Assembly (NCBI RefSeq): GCF_011299095.1 | Contig: NZ_CP049889.1 | Location: 408,501 to 472,500, forward strand | Reading direction: 5' to 3' | Length of the DNA: 64,000 nt | Origin: Jeotgalibaca porci | GTDB lineage: Bacteria > Bacillota > Bacilli > Lactobacillales > Aerococcaceae | Shown here: positions 11,059 to 18,796 of the stretch, piece after piece | Numbering within the stretch: position 1 is the first letter of the stretch | Layout of the letters: every line of letters begins with the position of its first letter | Notes under the pieces: generated by a model | What the model saw: only the letters and a program-made list of their open reading frames with translations | Databases searched by the model: none | Told to the model about the DNA's origin: nothing | Program-made: the position numbers and the translations under genes

Positions 11059-11365
11059 ACTGTTTTTTCACCTCTTCAACTACAATATCGACAAGTTCCG
11101 TGTATTTTTGTTCATATAAGTGCAATAAGAAGTTTTTCTCTGCTTCCTCTTCAACTCGCAATGATTCATTCAGTTGCTCGAGTTTTTGTTGTTTCTCAGC
11201 TTCTTGCTCATTCTTATATCCTTCAATAGCTTCTTCGATGTCATTTTTCATCTCTGTGATTTTGGAATCGGTATTTTCTTCCATTTCAACTATTTTTCGG
11301 TCATACATCTCTTCTAACTCACGAGCTTCTTGTTCGATTTTCTTAACTTCCTGGATCATATTCAT
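11045..11365 (-). CDS. ntpF: V-type ATPase subunit F/H-like coiled-coil (NtpF)
   Basis: Peripheral stalk coiled coil that pairs with NtpE. The 106 aa are almost entirely Glu/Lys/Gln helix, with no membrane segment and no cysteine. First gene of the operon; a GGAGGTGG ribosome site precedes the ATG. Identity rests mainly on composition and on its first position in the ntpFIKECGABD order. Confidence 0.85.
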   Translation of the reverse strand: MNMIQEVKKIEQEARELEEMYDRKIVEMEENTDSKITEMKNDIEEAIEGYKNEQEAEKQQKLEQLNESLRVEEEAEKNFLLHLYEQKYTELVDIVVEEVKKQYGNS

Positions 11366-11410
11366 CTATACCACCTCCATTACAACTTTATCGATTCACA
11401 TAACGCTCTC

Positions 11411-11439
11411 ATTATAGCCTTATTAAGAAAAGGTATCAA
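11411..11439 (-). promoter_or_regulatory. Sigma-A promoter of the V-ATPase operon
   Basis: On the minus strand TTGATA (11434-11439) and a perfect TATAAT (11411-11416) are separated by 17 bases, about 45 bases upstream of the ntpF start. Confidence 0.8.
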
Positions 11440-11522
11440 ATCGATTGTCTTGGTATTTTCACTGTATTTAAGCCCTAGTAATAGGAAGAAAAATACTTTA
11501 AATAATCAGAAATCTTTTTCGC

Positions 11523-11573
11523 TTGCTTTTTCGAACAGATGTTCTATAATGAATATACACAAACAAACGTTCG
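11523..11573 (+). promoter_or_regulatory. Promoter with two LexA-like SOS boxes before the YolD-like gene
   Basis: TTGCTT (11523-11528), a 16-base spacer and TATAAT (11545-11550). The spacer contains CGAACAGATGTTCT (11532-11545), one base off the Gram-positive LexA box CGAAC-N4-GTTCG. A second box, CAAACAAACGTTCG (11560-11573), also one core mismatch, lies between the -10 and the ribosome site. Both positions would block transcription if LexA were bound. Confidence 0.72.
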
Positions 11574-11584
11574 GAGGAAACGCT

Positions 11585-11932
11585 ATGGAAAACTACTACA
11601 CTGAGTATTCTCACCCTACACCGTTAAATACTGGTAACCATTCGTATAATCGTAAAAACAATGCTACATCTGTCAATCCAGTTTTAACTGAGGTTGTAAT
11701 GCCCTTGTATCAAGTAATCCGCTTTGCCAATCAGGCAGCTGAAAGAAAACAAGCGGTAGTCATAACAGTTGAATATAAACTGGATGATCATACCTATACG
11801 CGCTCCACCATGCAAGGTAAGTTCCGTTCAAGCGTAAATAAAAACAAACAAATTACCTTCGAATCTATTAATCGGAAATTTCTTCATTTTTTTAATGTCG
11901 AACAAATTCTTTCCATCCAAAATGTAGCATAA
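11585..11932 (+). CDS. YolD-like protein, probable SOS-induced
   Basis: A 115-aa soluble protein. The C-terminal 65 residues follow the YolD-like pattern: VVITVEYKLDDHTYTRS, a short Gly-containing turn, ITFESINRKFLHF, and the closing FNVEQILSI. Family members usually accompany Y-family translesion polymerases of the UvrX/UmuC type and are SOS-induced; none lies beside this one. The start is set by GGAGGAA 5 nt before ATG 11585; a longer reading frame reaching back to 11330 has no ribosome site and overlaps the promoter. The LexA-like boxes support the family call, which is otherwise tentative. Confidence 0.7.
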   Translation: MENYYTEYSHPTPLNTGNHSYNRKNNATSVNPVLTEVVMPLYQVIRFANQAAERKQAVVITVEYKLDDHTYTRSTMQGKFRSSVNKNKQITFESINRKFLHFFNVEQILSIQNVA

Positions 11933-11950
11933 AAGACTAATAACTGTAGA

Positions 11951-11994
11951 AAAAGGCATTTAAATCCGAACTACTGGAGCTAAATGCCTTTTTA
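11951..11994. terminator. Bidirectional terminator between the YolD-like gene and cls
   Basis: AAAAGGCATTTA pairs with TAAATGCCTTTTT around a 19-base loop, with A- and T-runs on both sides, between convergent genes. Confidence 0.8.
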
Positions 11995-12002
11995 CATTTT
12001 TT

Positions 12003-13451
12003 CTACAATATCGGCGATAAGAGCCGTGAAAACTGTTGCTTAAATTTACGCCACTTCGATTGTTTCTCGAAATATTCCAAATCTAACTTCCGACTTTTTT
12101 TAATGTCTCGTTTAAAATTCATCACTAATTCTTCTGCAATGGTTTCATCATAAATGAATGAATTTATTTCAAAGTTCAAACGGAAGCTGCGCACATCCAT
12201 ATTCGCAGAACCAACTGTTGAAATCTCATCATCGACTACCATCACTTTCGAATGGAAGAAGCCATCTTCATAAATATAGACATTGGCACCCGCTTCTAGG
12301 ATATCCTTGGCAAAATACTCGGTCGCCCGATAGACAAAAGGATGATCCGGTTTGCAAGGAATCATGATGTTGACCTCCACGCCCGACATAGCCGCCACTT
12401 CAATAATTTCATGTACACTCATATCTGGAATAAAGTATGGCGTTTGAATATAAATTGATTTTTTTGCCTGACTAATCATTTTTATGAAGCCCATCTTGAT
12501 GGCTTGGATGTCATTTTCAGGTCCACTGGCAGCGATTTGCATGGTTGTATCACCCATTTTAGGCGAAATGGGGAAATAACGGTCTTCGTACTTCACCCGT
12601 TCCGATTCCGATACTACAGCATTCCAGTCCATGAAGAAACGACTTTGAAGCGTCAATACGGCGTTTCCTTGGATGCGAAGATGTGTATCCCGCCAGTTCC
12701 CTAATGGGCCTAAGCCTAAATACTCATCGCCAATATTAAAGCCACCCATATAGGCAATTTTCCCATCCACTACTAAAATCTTACGGTGATTTCGGTAATT
12801 CATACGCAAGTTAACAAAGGGAATTCGCGAACCAAAAAACACTTTTGCTTGGCCGCCCAAACTCTCCAATCGATCAAAAAACTTTCGATCATTTCCACGG
12901 CACCCCAAGGCATCGTATACCACTAAAACTTCTACTCCTGCAGCTGCACGTTCTTCCAAAGCCTCCATAATACGGTGCCCCAGTGCATCTGAGCGGAACG
13001 TATAATAAAGAATATGAATATGTTCCTGTGCATTGCGGATATCATCAATAAAACGGTTAAATTTCTCTTCTCCGTCAGTAATGACCTCCACTTTATTTCC
13101 CCGTGTTAAAATGGATTCGTTACTCTCTAACAAGAGGATTGCAGTGGTAACGCGATATTCTTCTTCAGGATCCGCACCGTCAAACTCTTCTTCTTCCAAC
13201 ATTTCTTTTTGGAATTCAGCAAGTTCAGACATCCCCAAACTTTTCTGAGTCTTCAGATCGTAAATGTGGTCAGCTGCCATCTTTTTACCGATAAAGAAGT
13301 ACATAACAAAGCCGACGACGGGCAGCATCGTTAAAGTCAATAACCAAGCCCAAGTAGCAGTAACATCTCTTTTTTCATGAAACACCGTATAAATTGCTAC
13401 AATCGTATTTAAGAATACAATGAATGTTATTATTTGACCCCATATATTCAT
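12003..13451 (-). CDS. cls: Cardiolipin synthase (phospholipase D family)
   Basis: Joins two phosphatidylglycerols into cardiolipin at the membrane. The 482 aa start with two transmembrane helices (about 5-60), then two HKD motifs: HRKILVVDGKIAYMGG and HSKVMVVDDEISTVGS, each with the His, Lys and Asp of the active site. ATG 13451 is chosen because GGAG lies 8 nt upstream; an in-frame GTG 9 bases earlier overlaps that site. Single gene with terminators on both sides. Confidence 0.95.
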   Translation of the reverse strand: MNIWGQIITFIVFLNTIVAIYTVFHEKRDVTATWAWLLTLTMLPVVGFVMYFFIGKKMAADHIYDLKTQKSLGMSELAEFQKEMLEEEEFDGADPEEEYRVTTAILLLESNESILTRGNKVEVITDGEEKFNRFIDDIRNAQEHIHILYYTFRSDALGHRIMEALEERAAAGVEVLVVYDALGCRGNDRKFFDRLESLGGQAKVFFGSRIPFVNLRMNYRNHRKILVVDGKIAYMGGFNIGDEYLGLGPLGNWRDTHLRIQGNAVLTLQSRFFMDWNAVVSESERVKYEDRYFPISPKMGDTTMQIAASGPENDIQAIKMGFIKMISQAKKSIYIQTPYFIPDMSVHEIIEVAAMSGVEVNIMIPCKPDHPFVYRATEYFAKDILEAGANVYIYEDGFFHSKVMVVDDEISTVGSANMDVRSFRLNFEINSFIYDETIAEELVMNFKRDIKKSRKLDLEYFEKQSKWRKFKQQFSRLLSPIL

Positions 13452-13478
13452 CCGCTTCACTCCAGATTCAAAATAAAA

Positions 13479-13510
13479 AAGGAGAGGGAATACAAGTCCC
13501 TTCCCCTTTT
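13479..13510 (-). terminator. Terminator after the ThiT-like gene
   Basis: On the minus strand AAGGGGAAGGGA pairs with TTCCCTCTCCTT, followed by TTTTTT. It ends the rnjB-thiT transcript just before cls. Confidence 0.72.
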
Positions 13511-13513
13511 CTT

Positions 13514-14068
13514 CTAATCATTCAATAATCGTGATTTTTCCTTACGACTTAAAAATCGTGTATCTTTCGGTACAAACAGTTTAGGTGCCACTTTCGCAAG
13601 AAGCAATAAAACAATGGCTACTGCTGCACTTGTAAGAGCAAATCCAATCATTTCATTCTCTAATGTTCCCGAAGCAATGAATTGCCAAATGAAGAACAAA
13701 AGACTTCCAAAAATCGCTGCTGTTACAATGTTTAAAGCCGCATTCTTAAAGCGTTTGTTATTTAATGTACGCTGTGTATTTTTTGCAAACAAGCCACTCA
13801 GACCAATAAAGGCATAAGGTCCAAAGAAAGTAACCAAACTGACAGATAATTCTGTCTCGCCTAGTTGCATCACTAAAATAATGATACCGGCAAGCAAACT
13901 TGCAAGCATACCTTGGACAATCCCGCGTCTCAGCGCAAAATATACTAACGGTAATACTGCTAAAGCGAGTGTGTAACCACTGATTTGAATCGAAAAGAAT
14001 GCCAATAAAACGGCAACGCCTGCTGCCACAAGCATTTCAATCCAACTTTTCAAACTTGTTGAACCCAT
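13514..14068 (-). CDS. ThiT-like energy-coupling (ECF) transporter S component
   Basis: A 184-aa membrane protein with about six transmembrane helices. The segment LALAVLPLVYFALRRGIVQGMLAS resembles the ThiT/YuaJ thiamine-uptake family, whose members are close to this length and use the shared ECF AAT' module. No thiamine riboswitch is visible upstream and no thiamine gene lies nearby, so the substrate is inferred. The start has a GGAGAGTAGATAG ribosome region and lies 15 nt after rnjB. Confidence 0.62.
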   Translation of the reverse strand: MGSTSLKSWIEMLVAAGVAVLLAFFSIQISGYTLALAVLPLVYFALRRGIVQGMLASLLAGIIILVMQLGETELSVSLVTFFGPYAFIGLSGLFAKNTQRTLNNKRFKNAALNIVTAAIFGSLLFFIWQFIASGTLENEMIGFALTSAAVAIVLLLLAKVAPKLFVPKDTRFLSRKEKSRLLND

Positions 14069-14083
14069 CTATCTACTCTCCTC

Positions 14084-15760
14084 TTATTTCTTTGAGTAAT
14101 TGGAAGCTTCCATAATAATCGGCAAGATAACAGGTCGACGTTTCGTCTCTTCAAAGAGGTAACGGCTAAGCGAATCTCTAATTTCCTGTTTCAAGGTCGC
14201 CCATTCAAAATCTTTATTTTTCAGATTATCTTCAACAACTTTACGTGCAATTTCAGCACTGTTCTTGATTAAGTCTTCACTCGCCTTCATGTAGACAAAG
14301 CCGCGTGAAATAATTTCTGGACCGGATAAAATCTTTCCTTGTCGACGAGAAATTGTAATAACAGCAACGAAAATACCATTGTCCGCTAATAACTTACGGT
14401 CACGTAAAACAATATTACCGATATCTCCAACACCGATTCCATCAATTAAGACATTCCCCGCAGGAACTTGGCCGGCCATACGCATTCTGCCGTCCTTGTA
14501 TTCAATAACATCTCCCTTACCAGGAATAAAAATGTTCTTGAATGGGACACCAACTTCATTCGCCAACTGTGCATGCGCTGCTTGCAGGCGGTATTCACCT
14601 TGGACTGGAATAAAGTATTTCGGTTGTAACAAGTTAATCATTAACTTCAAGTCATTTGGTGTTGCGTGACCTGAAACTTTGAACGCTTCCGAGATTTCTT
14701 TAACAGTTGCATCCGCACGATATAACAAGTTTTTCGTCTTCGCAACGATTTTTTCCATTGAAATAGAAGGTGTGGTTGTAATGTACACCAAATCGCCTTC
14801 GACGATATTGATTTGTTTGTGTTTATTTTTAGCCATACGTTGGAGTGCTTCCATTGGATCACCTGATTGCCCTGTTTCCAGAATAATCAATTCGTCCGGT
14901 GCAAACTTATCCAAGTTTTCTTGCGTTACTAACACATCACGTGATGGTAAAACTAACTTACCAAGTTTAATCGCAACATCCACAACTTCGACCAGTTTCG
15001 TACCCGTCATGAAAATTTTCCGTTTTGTTTGGTAAGCTGCATCAAAAATCTGTTGTAGACGTAAAATGTTACTTGCGATACAAGCAACGATAACACGTCC
15101 ATCTGCATTATTAAATGTATCGACCATTTCTTCGGTTACGCGTAAATCACTCACGTTTTCAACCGGAGATTCAGCATCACTTGAATCACTCAATAAGGCC
15201 AGAACGCCACCTGAACCAATTTCAGTAATTTTACTGAAGTCTGTTCGGTACATTTCTGATGCACTGTGGTCAAACTTGAAGTCTCCCGTATAAACAACGC
15301 TACCTTCTGTCGTCTGAATACAGATACCTACTGAATCTGGAATCGAATGTGTGGTGCGGAAAAATTTAACGACAACATTCTCAAATTCAATTGCTGTCTT
15401 TTCATTAATAACATGGAAACCATCGAACTTAGGAGATAAGCCTGTTTCTTTAACTGCCAGCTTCGCCAATTCGATTGTTAATTCCGTACCGAAGATTGGA
15501 ACATCGATATTTTCTAAGAAATACGGTAATGCTCCTACAGCATCTTCATGACCGTGTGTTAGGAAAACACCCGCAATACGGTTTTTGTTTTCTTCTAAGT
15601 ACGTGAAGTCAGGGATAACAACATCAATTCCCAATAACTCATTTTCTGGATACAATAATCCACAATCCAGGACAAAAATTAATTCATCCACTTCAACAAC
15701 ATACATATTTTTACCGTTTTCGCGAACGCCGCCTAACGGTACAATATTAATTTTATTCAT
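14084..15760 (-). CDS. rnjB: Ribonuclease J2-type metallo-beta-lactamase RNase
   Basis: RNA decay and maturation enzyme that forms a complex with RNase J1. The 558 aa have the metallo-beta-lactamase and beta-CASP domains and the C-terminal domain. The first metal motif reads HGHEDAVG, while the paralogue at 53198 has HGHEDHIG; the lost histidine marks this as the J2 type, known to be weakly active alone. GRVIVACIASNILRLQQI and SGHATPNDLK (beta-CASP) follow. It has a long leader with a small ORF. Confidence 0.92.
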   Translation of the reverse strand: MNKINIVPLGGVRENGKNMYVVEVDELIFVLDCGLLYPENELLGIDVVIPDFTYLEENKNRIAGVFLTHGHEDAVGALPYFLENIDVPIFGTELTIELAKLAVKETGLSPKFDGFHVINEKTAIEFENVVVKFFRTTHSIPDSVGICIQTTEGSVVYTGDFKFDHSASEMYRTDFSKITEIGSGGVLALLSDSSDAESPVENVSDLRVTEEMVDTFNNADGRVIVACIASNILRLQQIFDAAYQTKRKIFMTGTKLVEVVDVAIKLGKLVLPSRDVLVTQENLDKFAPDELIILETGQSGDPMEALQRMAKNKHKQINIVEGDLVYITTTPSISMEKIVAKTKNLLYRADATVKEISEAFKVSGHATPNDLKLMINLLQPKYFIPVQGEYRLQAAHAQLANEVGVPFKNIFIPGKGDVIEYKDGRMRMAGQVPAGNVLIDGIGVGDIGNIVLRDRKLLADNGIFVAVITISRRQGKILSGPEIISRGFVYMKASEDLIKNSAEIARKVVEDNLKNKDFEWATLKQEIRDSLSRYLFEETKRRPVILPIIMEASNYSKK

Positions 15761-15804
15761 AAAACACCTCTTCTTTATATCATAAGTAAATGGAAATCTT
15801 TTCG

Positions 15805-15867
15805 CTATTTTTTCAGAAAAACAACCTCTTTAATGCGAGTGTTTTCTGTGAGTTCAAAGGCTTTCAT
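15805..15867 (-). CDS. Small ORF in the rnjB leader (20 aa)
   Basis: ATG at 15867 with GGAG 9 nt upstream opens a 20-codon frame, MKAFELTENTRIKEVVFLKK, ending at 15805, 45 nt before rnjB. An upstream in-frame ATG at 15894 has no ribosome site. It could be a small protein or a leader peptide controlling rnjB. No family is recognised, and so short a frame could be chance. Confidence 0.35.
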   Translation of the reverse strand: MKAFELTENTRIKEVVFLKK

Positions 15868-16034
15868 AAGAACATCTCCAGTCCACATACACATTAAAAA
15901 GGTTTCACTTCTCAATCACGAAATAGATGGTAAAAATAAACGAACCTTCTAATGGTTTCGTAAGCGATACTCCCTTTCCATCCATTATAACCTATTCGTT
16001 GCTAATTTGTAACAATAAGCACGCAAAAAGAGGT

Positions 16035-17072
16035 TTATACTAGTCCCATTTCAATCATCTTCTCGGCAATTTGGATAGAGTTCCAAGCTGCTCCTTTGGT
16101 TAAGTTATCTGATACAACCCACATGTGGAACCCTTTCGGATTGTCGACATCTCTTCTTACTCTCCCCACATATGTTTCTTTTTGATTTACGGCTGTTGTA
16201 ACCATTGGATACGTTTGAGTAGAAGGGTCATCTTGGAGAACAATACCAGGCGCTTGACTCAGTACTTTGCGAATCGCATCTGCCGTTACATCCTCTTGCT
16301 CGATTTCTAGGTAAAGGGATTCTGAATGTCCACTCATTACAGGAATCCGCACACAGGTTGCGGCAATCTTTAAGTCCGGTCGACCCATAATTTTTTTGGT
16401 TTCATTCATCATCTTCCATTCTTCAAAGGTATAGCCGTCTTCAGAGAAGAGGTCGATTTGTGGAATTGCATTAAAGGCAATTGGATAATGCTTTTTATCG
16501 CCACCGGATGGCAAAATAGTCGCGATTGGTTCTTCACCCGCCAACACTGCTTTTGTTTGATTTTCCAATTCTTCTAAAGCATGTAGCCCTGCGCCGCTTA
16601 CTGCCTGATAAGTTGAAACAATGACCCGACTTAATCCGAAGGCAGCTTCGATTGGCTTGAGTGCTGCAACCATTTGAATCGTTGAACAGTTGGGATTGGC
16701 AATTAAACGTGTGTGATTGCGTAATGCTTCCGGATTCACTTCCGGAACAACTAGAGGTGTTTCTGCATCCATTCTAAAAGCACTGGTATTATCAATCACA
16801 ATCGCACCTGCGTTACGTGCTGCTCGATGGAATTTCTTAGTAATAGCCCCACCCGCACTAAAAAAAGCAATATCGATACCCGCAAAGGCGGATTCCGTCG
16901 TTTCTGCTACCGTTAGTTCTTCCCCTCTGAATAGCACTTTTTTCCCTTTGGAACGTGCAGAAGCCAATACATGCAGTTCATTTATTTCAATTGCTGCATT
17001 TTCCAGTAATCGCAGTAACTTTTCTCCTACTGCTCCTGTTACACCTACAATAGCTACATTATATTTTTTCAC
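16035..17072 (-). CDS. asd: Aspartate-semialdehyde dehydrogenase
   Basis: Reduces aspartyl phosphate to aspartate semialdehyde with NADPH, the branch point to lysine/diaminopimelate, threonine and methionine. The 345 aa carry GVTGAVGEKLLRLL (NADP-binding), the active-site cysteine in NPNCSTIQM, SGAGLHALEELENQ, and the His in CVRIPVMSGHSESLY. GTG start with GAGGGAT upstream. Stands alone; no lysine riboswitch or T-box is visible in the short upstream region. Confidence 0.96.
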   Translation of the reverse strand: MKKYNVAIVGVTGAVGEKLLRLLENAAIEINELHVLASARSKGKKVLFRGEELTVAETTESAFAGIDIAFFSAGGAITKKFHRAARNAGAIVIDNTSAFRMDAETPLVVPEVNPEALRNHTRLIANPNCSTIQMVAALKPIEAAFGLSRVIVSTYQAVSGAGLHALEELENQTKAVLAGEEPIATILPSGGDKKHYPIAFNAIPQIDLFSEDGYTFEEWKMMNETKKIMGRPDLKIAATCVRIPVMSGHSESLYLEIEQEDVTADAIRKVLSQAPGIVLQDDPSTQTYPMVTTAVNQKETYVGRVRRDVDNPKGFHMWVVSDNLTKGAAWNSIQIAEKMIEMGLV

Positions 17073-17114
17073 AGTTCTATCCCTCTATTTCTATTACGTA
17101 TTTGATTATGACCT

Positions 17115-17143
17115 ATCATAGCACATAAATGAGAAGATTTTAA
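17115..17143 (-). promoter_or_regulatory. Probable asd promoter
   Basis: On the minus strand an extended -10, TGCTATGAT (TATGAT at 17115-17120), with TTAAAA 17 bases upstream (17138-17143). Confidence 0.5.
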
Positions 17144-17164
17144 TCTTTATTTAATAATCACAAT

Positions 17165-17205
17165 AAGACCTGCGGGATAAGGCTTACCTTTATCCAACAG
17201 GCCTT
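17165..17205 (-). terminator. Terminator-like hairpin after oadA
   Basis: On the minus strand AAGGCCTG...GGATAA pairs with TTATCC...CAGGTCTT. The T-run after it is weak, so termination may be partial. Confidence 0.5.
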
Positions 17206-17221
17206 TTACATAATATTCGCA

Positions 17222-18610
17222 TTAAAAAGTAATAGTCACTTCTTGAATCGGTACGTCATAGAAAGGATCTTTTCGTTTCTTCAAAAAAGGTAAGGCCAAG
17301 GACGGAAAGAGTGCGTACATCAATACGTCTTCAGTAGATTCAGCCAGGTCACCTAATTCCTCTGCGAAATCCACCATTTTAGGTTCAAGTAAATCTGCTG
17401 GACGAATAGACAATACTTCTTCTCCACCAATAATTTTTTGAGTCATCTCGGCTGATATCGCAACAGGCGGTCGGCCGTATAAGCCTTTAACGTAATCTTT
17501 AATTTCTTTCGGAATCATTTTGTACCGTTCACCGCTCAACACGTTCATGACCGCTTGGGTACCTACCATTTGCGATAACGGGGTGACTAAAGGTGGATAG
17601 CCCAATTCAGCGCGAACAAGTGGTACTTCTTGCAACACCTTCTCGTATTTATCCTCTTGCTTCGCCTCTTTTAATTGAGACAGCAAGTTAGAAAGCATGC
17701 CTCCGGGAACTTGATATAATAATGTATTGGGTTCAACATCCATTACTTTCGGGTTTAAGATGCCATCTGAGCGAAATTTTTCTTTAATCGGACGGAAGTA
17801 GTCGGCAACTTCTTTTAAGACAGCAAGGTCCAAGCCACAATCATAGCCCAATTCAGTCAAGGCAATAACAAGGGATTCAGTCGCTGGTTGGCTCGTCCCT
17901 CCCGAGAATGGGGAAATAGCTGTATCAATAATATCTGCTCCCGCTTCTACGGCCTTCAAATAGGTCATTTCAGCAATCCCGCTAGTCGTATGAGTATGGA
18001 CGTGAATCGGAATATCCGTCACCGATTTAATGGCTTTAACCAGTGAATAAGCGTTAGCTGGTGTCAGAATACCCGCCATATCTTTAATGGCAATGGAGTC
18101 TGCACCTAAGGCAAGCATTTCTTGAACCATATTTAAATAATAAGCATCCGTATGAATAGCGCTGATTGTATAACAAATACAGGCTTGCGCATGTCCACCA
18201 TATTTTTTAATGGCCCGCATAGATGCCTCCAGGTTACGCGTATCATTCAAGGCATCAAATACGCGAATAATATCAATACCATTTTCAATCGCTTTCTCAA
18301 CAAAACTCTCCACGACATCATCGGGATAATGCTTGTAGCCTAATATATTTTGCCCTCTCAATAACATCTGTAGCTTCGTATTTTTTACATGCTTGCGGAT
18401 AATCCGTAACCTTTCCCATGGATCTTCATCGAGGTAACGTAGCGCACTATCGAATGTCGCACCGCCCCAAACCTCCAAAGCGAAATAACCGGCACGATCC
18501 ATGGTTTCCAAAATGGGCACCATCTGCTCGGTTGACATGCGCGTTGCAACCAAACTTTGATGGGCATCACGGAGAACAGTATCCACAATTTTAACTTGCG
18601 TTGTCGTCAT
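17222..18610 (-). CDS. oadA: Oxaloacetate decarboxylase alpha subunit (carboxyltransferase)
   Basis: Moves CO2 from oxaloacetate to biotin, the first step of the sodium-pumping decarboxylase. The 462 aa show DTVLRDAHQSLVATRM (metal-binding Asp), IKDMAGILTP (Lys that becomes carboxylated) and HVHTHTTSGIA (metal-binding His pair). There is no C-terminal biotin domain; biotin is carried by the separate protein at 19945. ATG 18610 is preferred to a GTG 9 bases earlier because AAGGAAG lies 8 nt before it. Last gene of the operon. Confidence 0.93.
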   Translation of the reverse strand: MTTTQVKIVDTVLRDAHQSLVATRMSTEQMVPILETMDRAGYFALEVWGGATFDSALRYLDEDPWERLRIIRKHVKNTKLQMLLRGQNILGYKHYPDDVVESFVEKAIENGIDIIRVFDALNDTRNLEASMRAIKKYGGHAQACICYTISAIHTDAYYLNMVQEMLALGADSIAIKDMAGILTPANAYSLVKAIKSVTDIPIHVHTHTTSGIAEMTYLKAVEAGADIIDTAISPFSGGTSQPATESLVIALTELGYDCGLDLAVLKEVADYFRPIKEKFRSDGILNPKVMDVEPNTLLYQVPGGMLSNLLSQLKEAKQEDKYEKVLQEVPLVRAELGYPPLVTPLSQMVGTQAVMNVLSGERYKMIPKEIKDYVKGLYGRPPVAISAEMTQKIIGGEEVLSIRPADLLEPKMVDFAEELGDLAESTEDVLMYALFPSLALPFLKKRKDPFYDVPIQEVTITF

Positions 18611-18627
18611 TGCAATCACTTCCTTAT

Positions 18628-18768
18628 CTATTCATCCTCTTTGACAGGGAAAGCTTTCAAAAGCAGTAAACTCACACCATATAAAATAAACAGGACTAGA
18701 AAGATTCCTGCCCAACCAAATAAAAGAATTTTAAATGCTTCTATTAAATGCTCCGTATTGATTAACAT
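18628..18768 (-). CDS. Small one-helix membrane subunit, OadG-like (46 aa)
   Basis: A 46-codon gene between oadB and oadA. AAAGGAG precedes the ATG at 18768. The protein has one central transmembrane helix (LLFGWAGIFLVLFILYGVSL) and a short acidic-basic tail ending PVKEDE. Gamma subunits of sodium-pumping decarboxylases are small one-helix proteins that anchor alpha to beta, and this gene sits where one would be expected, so that role is inferred. It lacks the zinc-binding C-terminal extension of enterobacterial OadG. Confidence 0.72.
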   Translation of the reverse strand: MLINTEHLIEAFKILLFGWAGIFLVLFILYGVSLLLLKAFPVKEDE

Positions 18769-18796
18769 TGTCTTCTGTCTCCTTTCTCACTCTCAT

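Noticed and set aside
11330-11584. Long N-terminal extension of the YolD-like protein
   Set aside because: It overlaps the V-ATPase promoter and the LexA boxes, has no ribosome site, and encodes a low-complexity stretch. ATG 11585 has GGAGGAA.
14647-14862. Additional frames inside rnjB and other long genes on either strand
   Set aside because: They are shadows of real genes with no ribosome sites and no family features.
15900-16000. Resemblance of the rnjB leader (AAAGGGAGTA...GAAACC...CCTTT) to a yybP-ykoY manganese riboswitch
   Set aside because: Only short stretches agree; the second conserved loop is missing and rnjB is not a metal-transport gene.
17073-17221. Lysine riboswitch or T-box before asd
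   Set aside because: Only about 45 bases separate the promoter from the start codon, too short for either element, and no conserved box is present.
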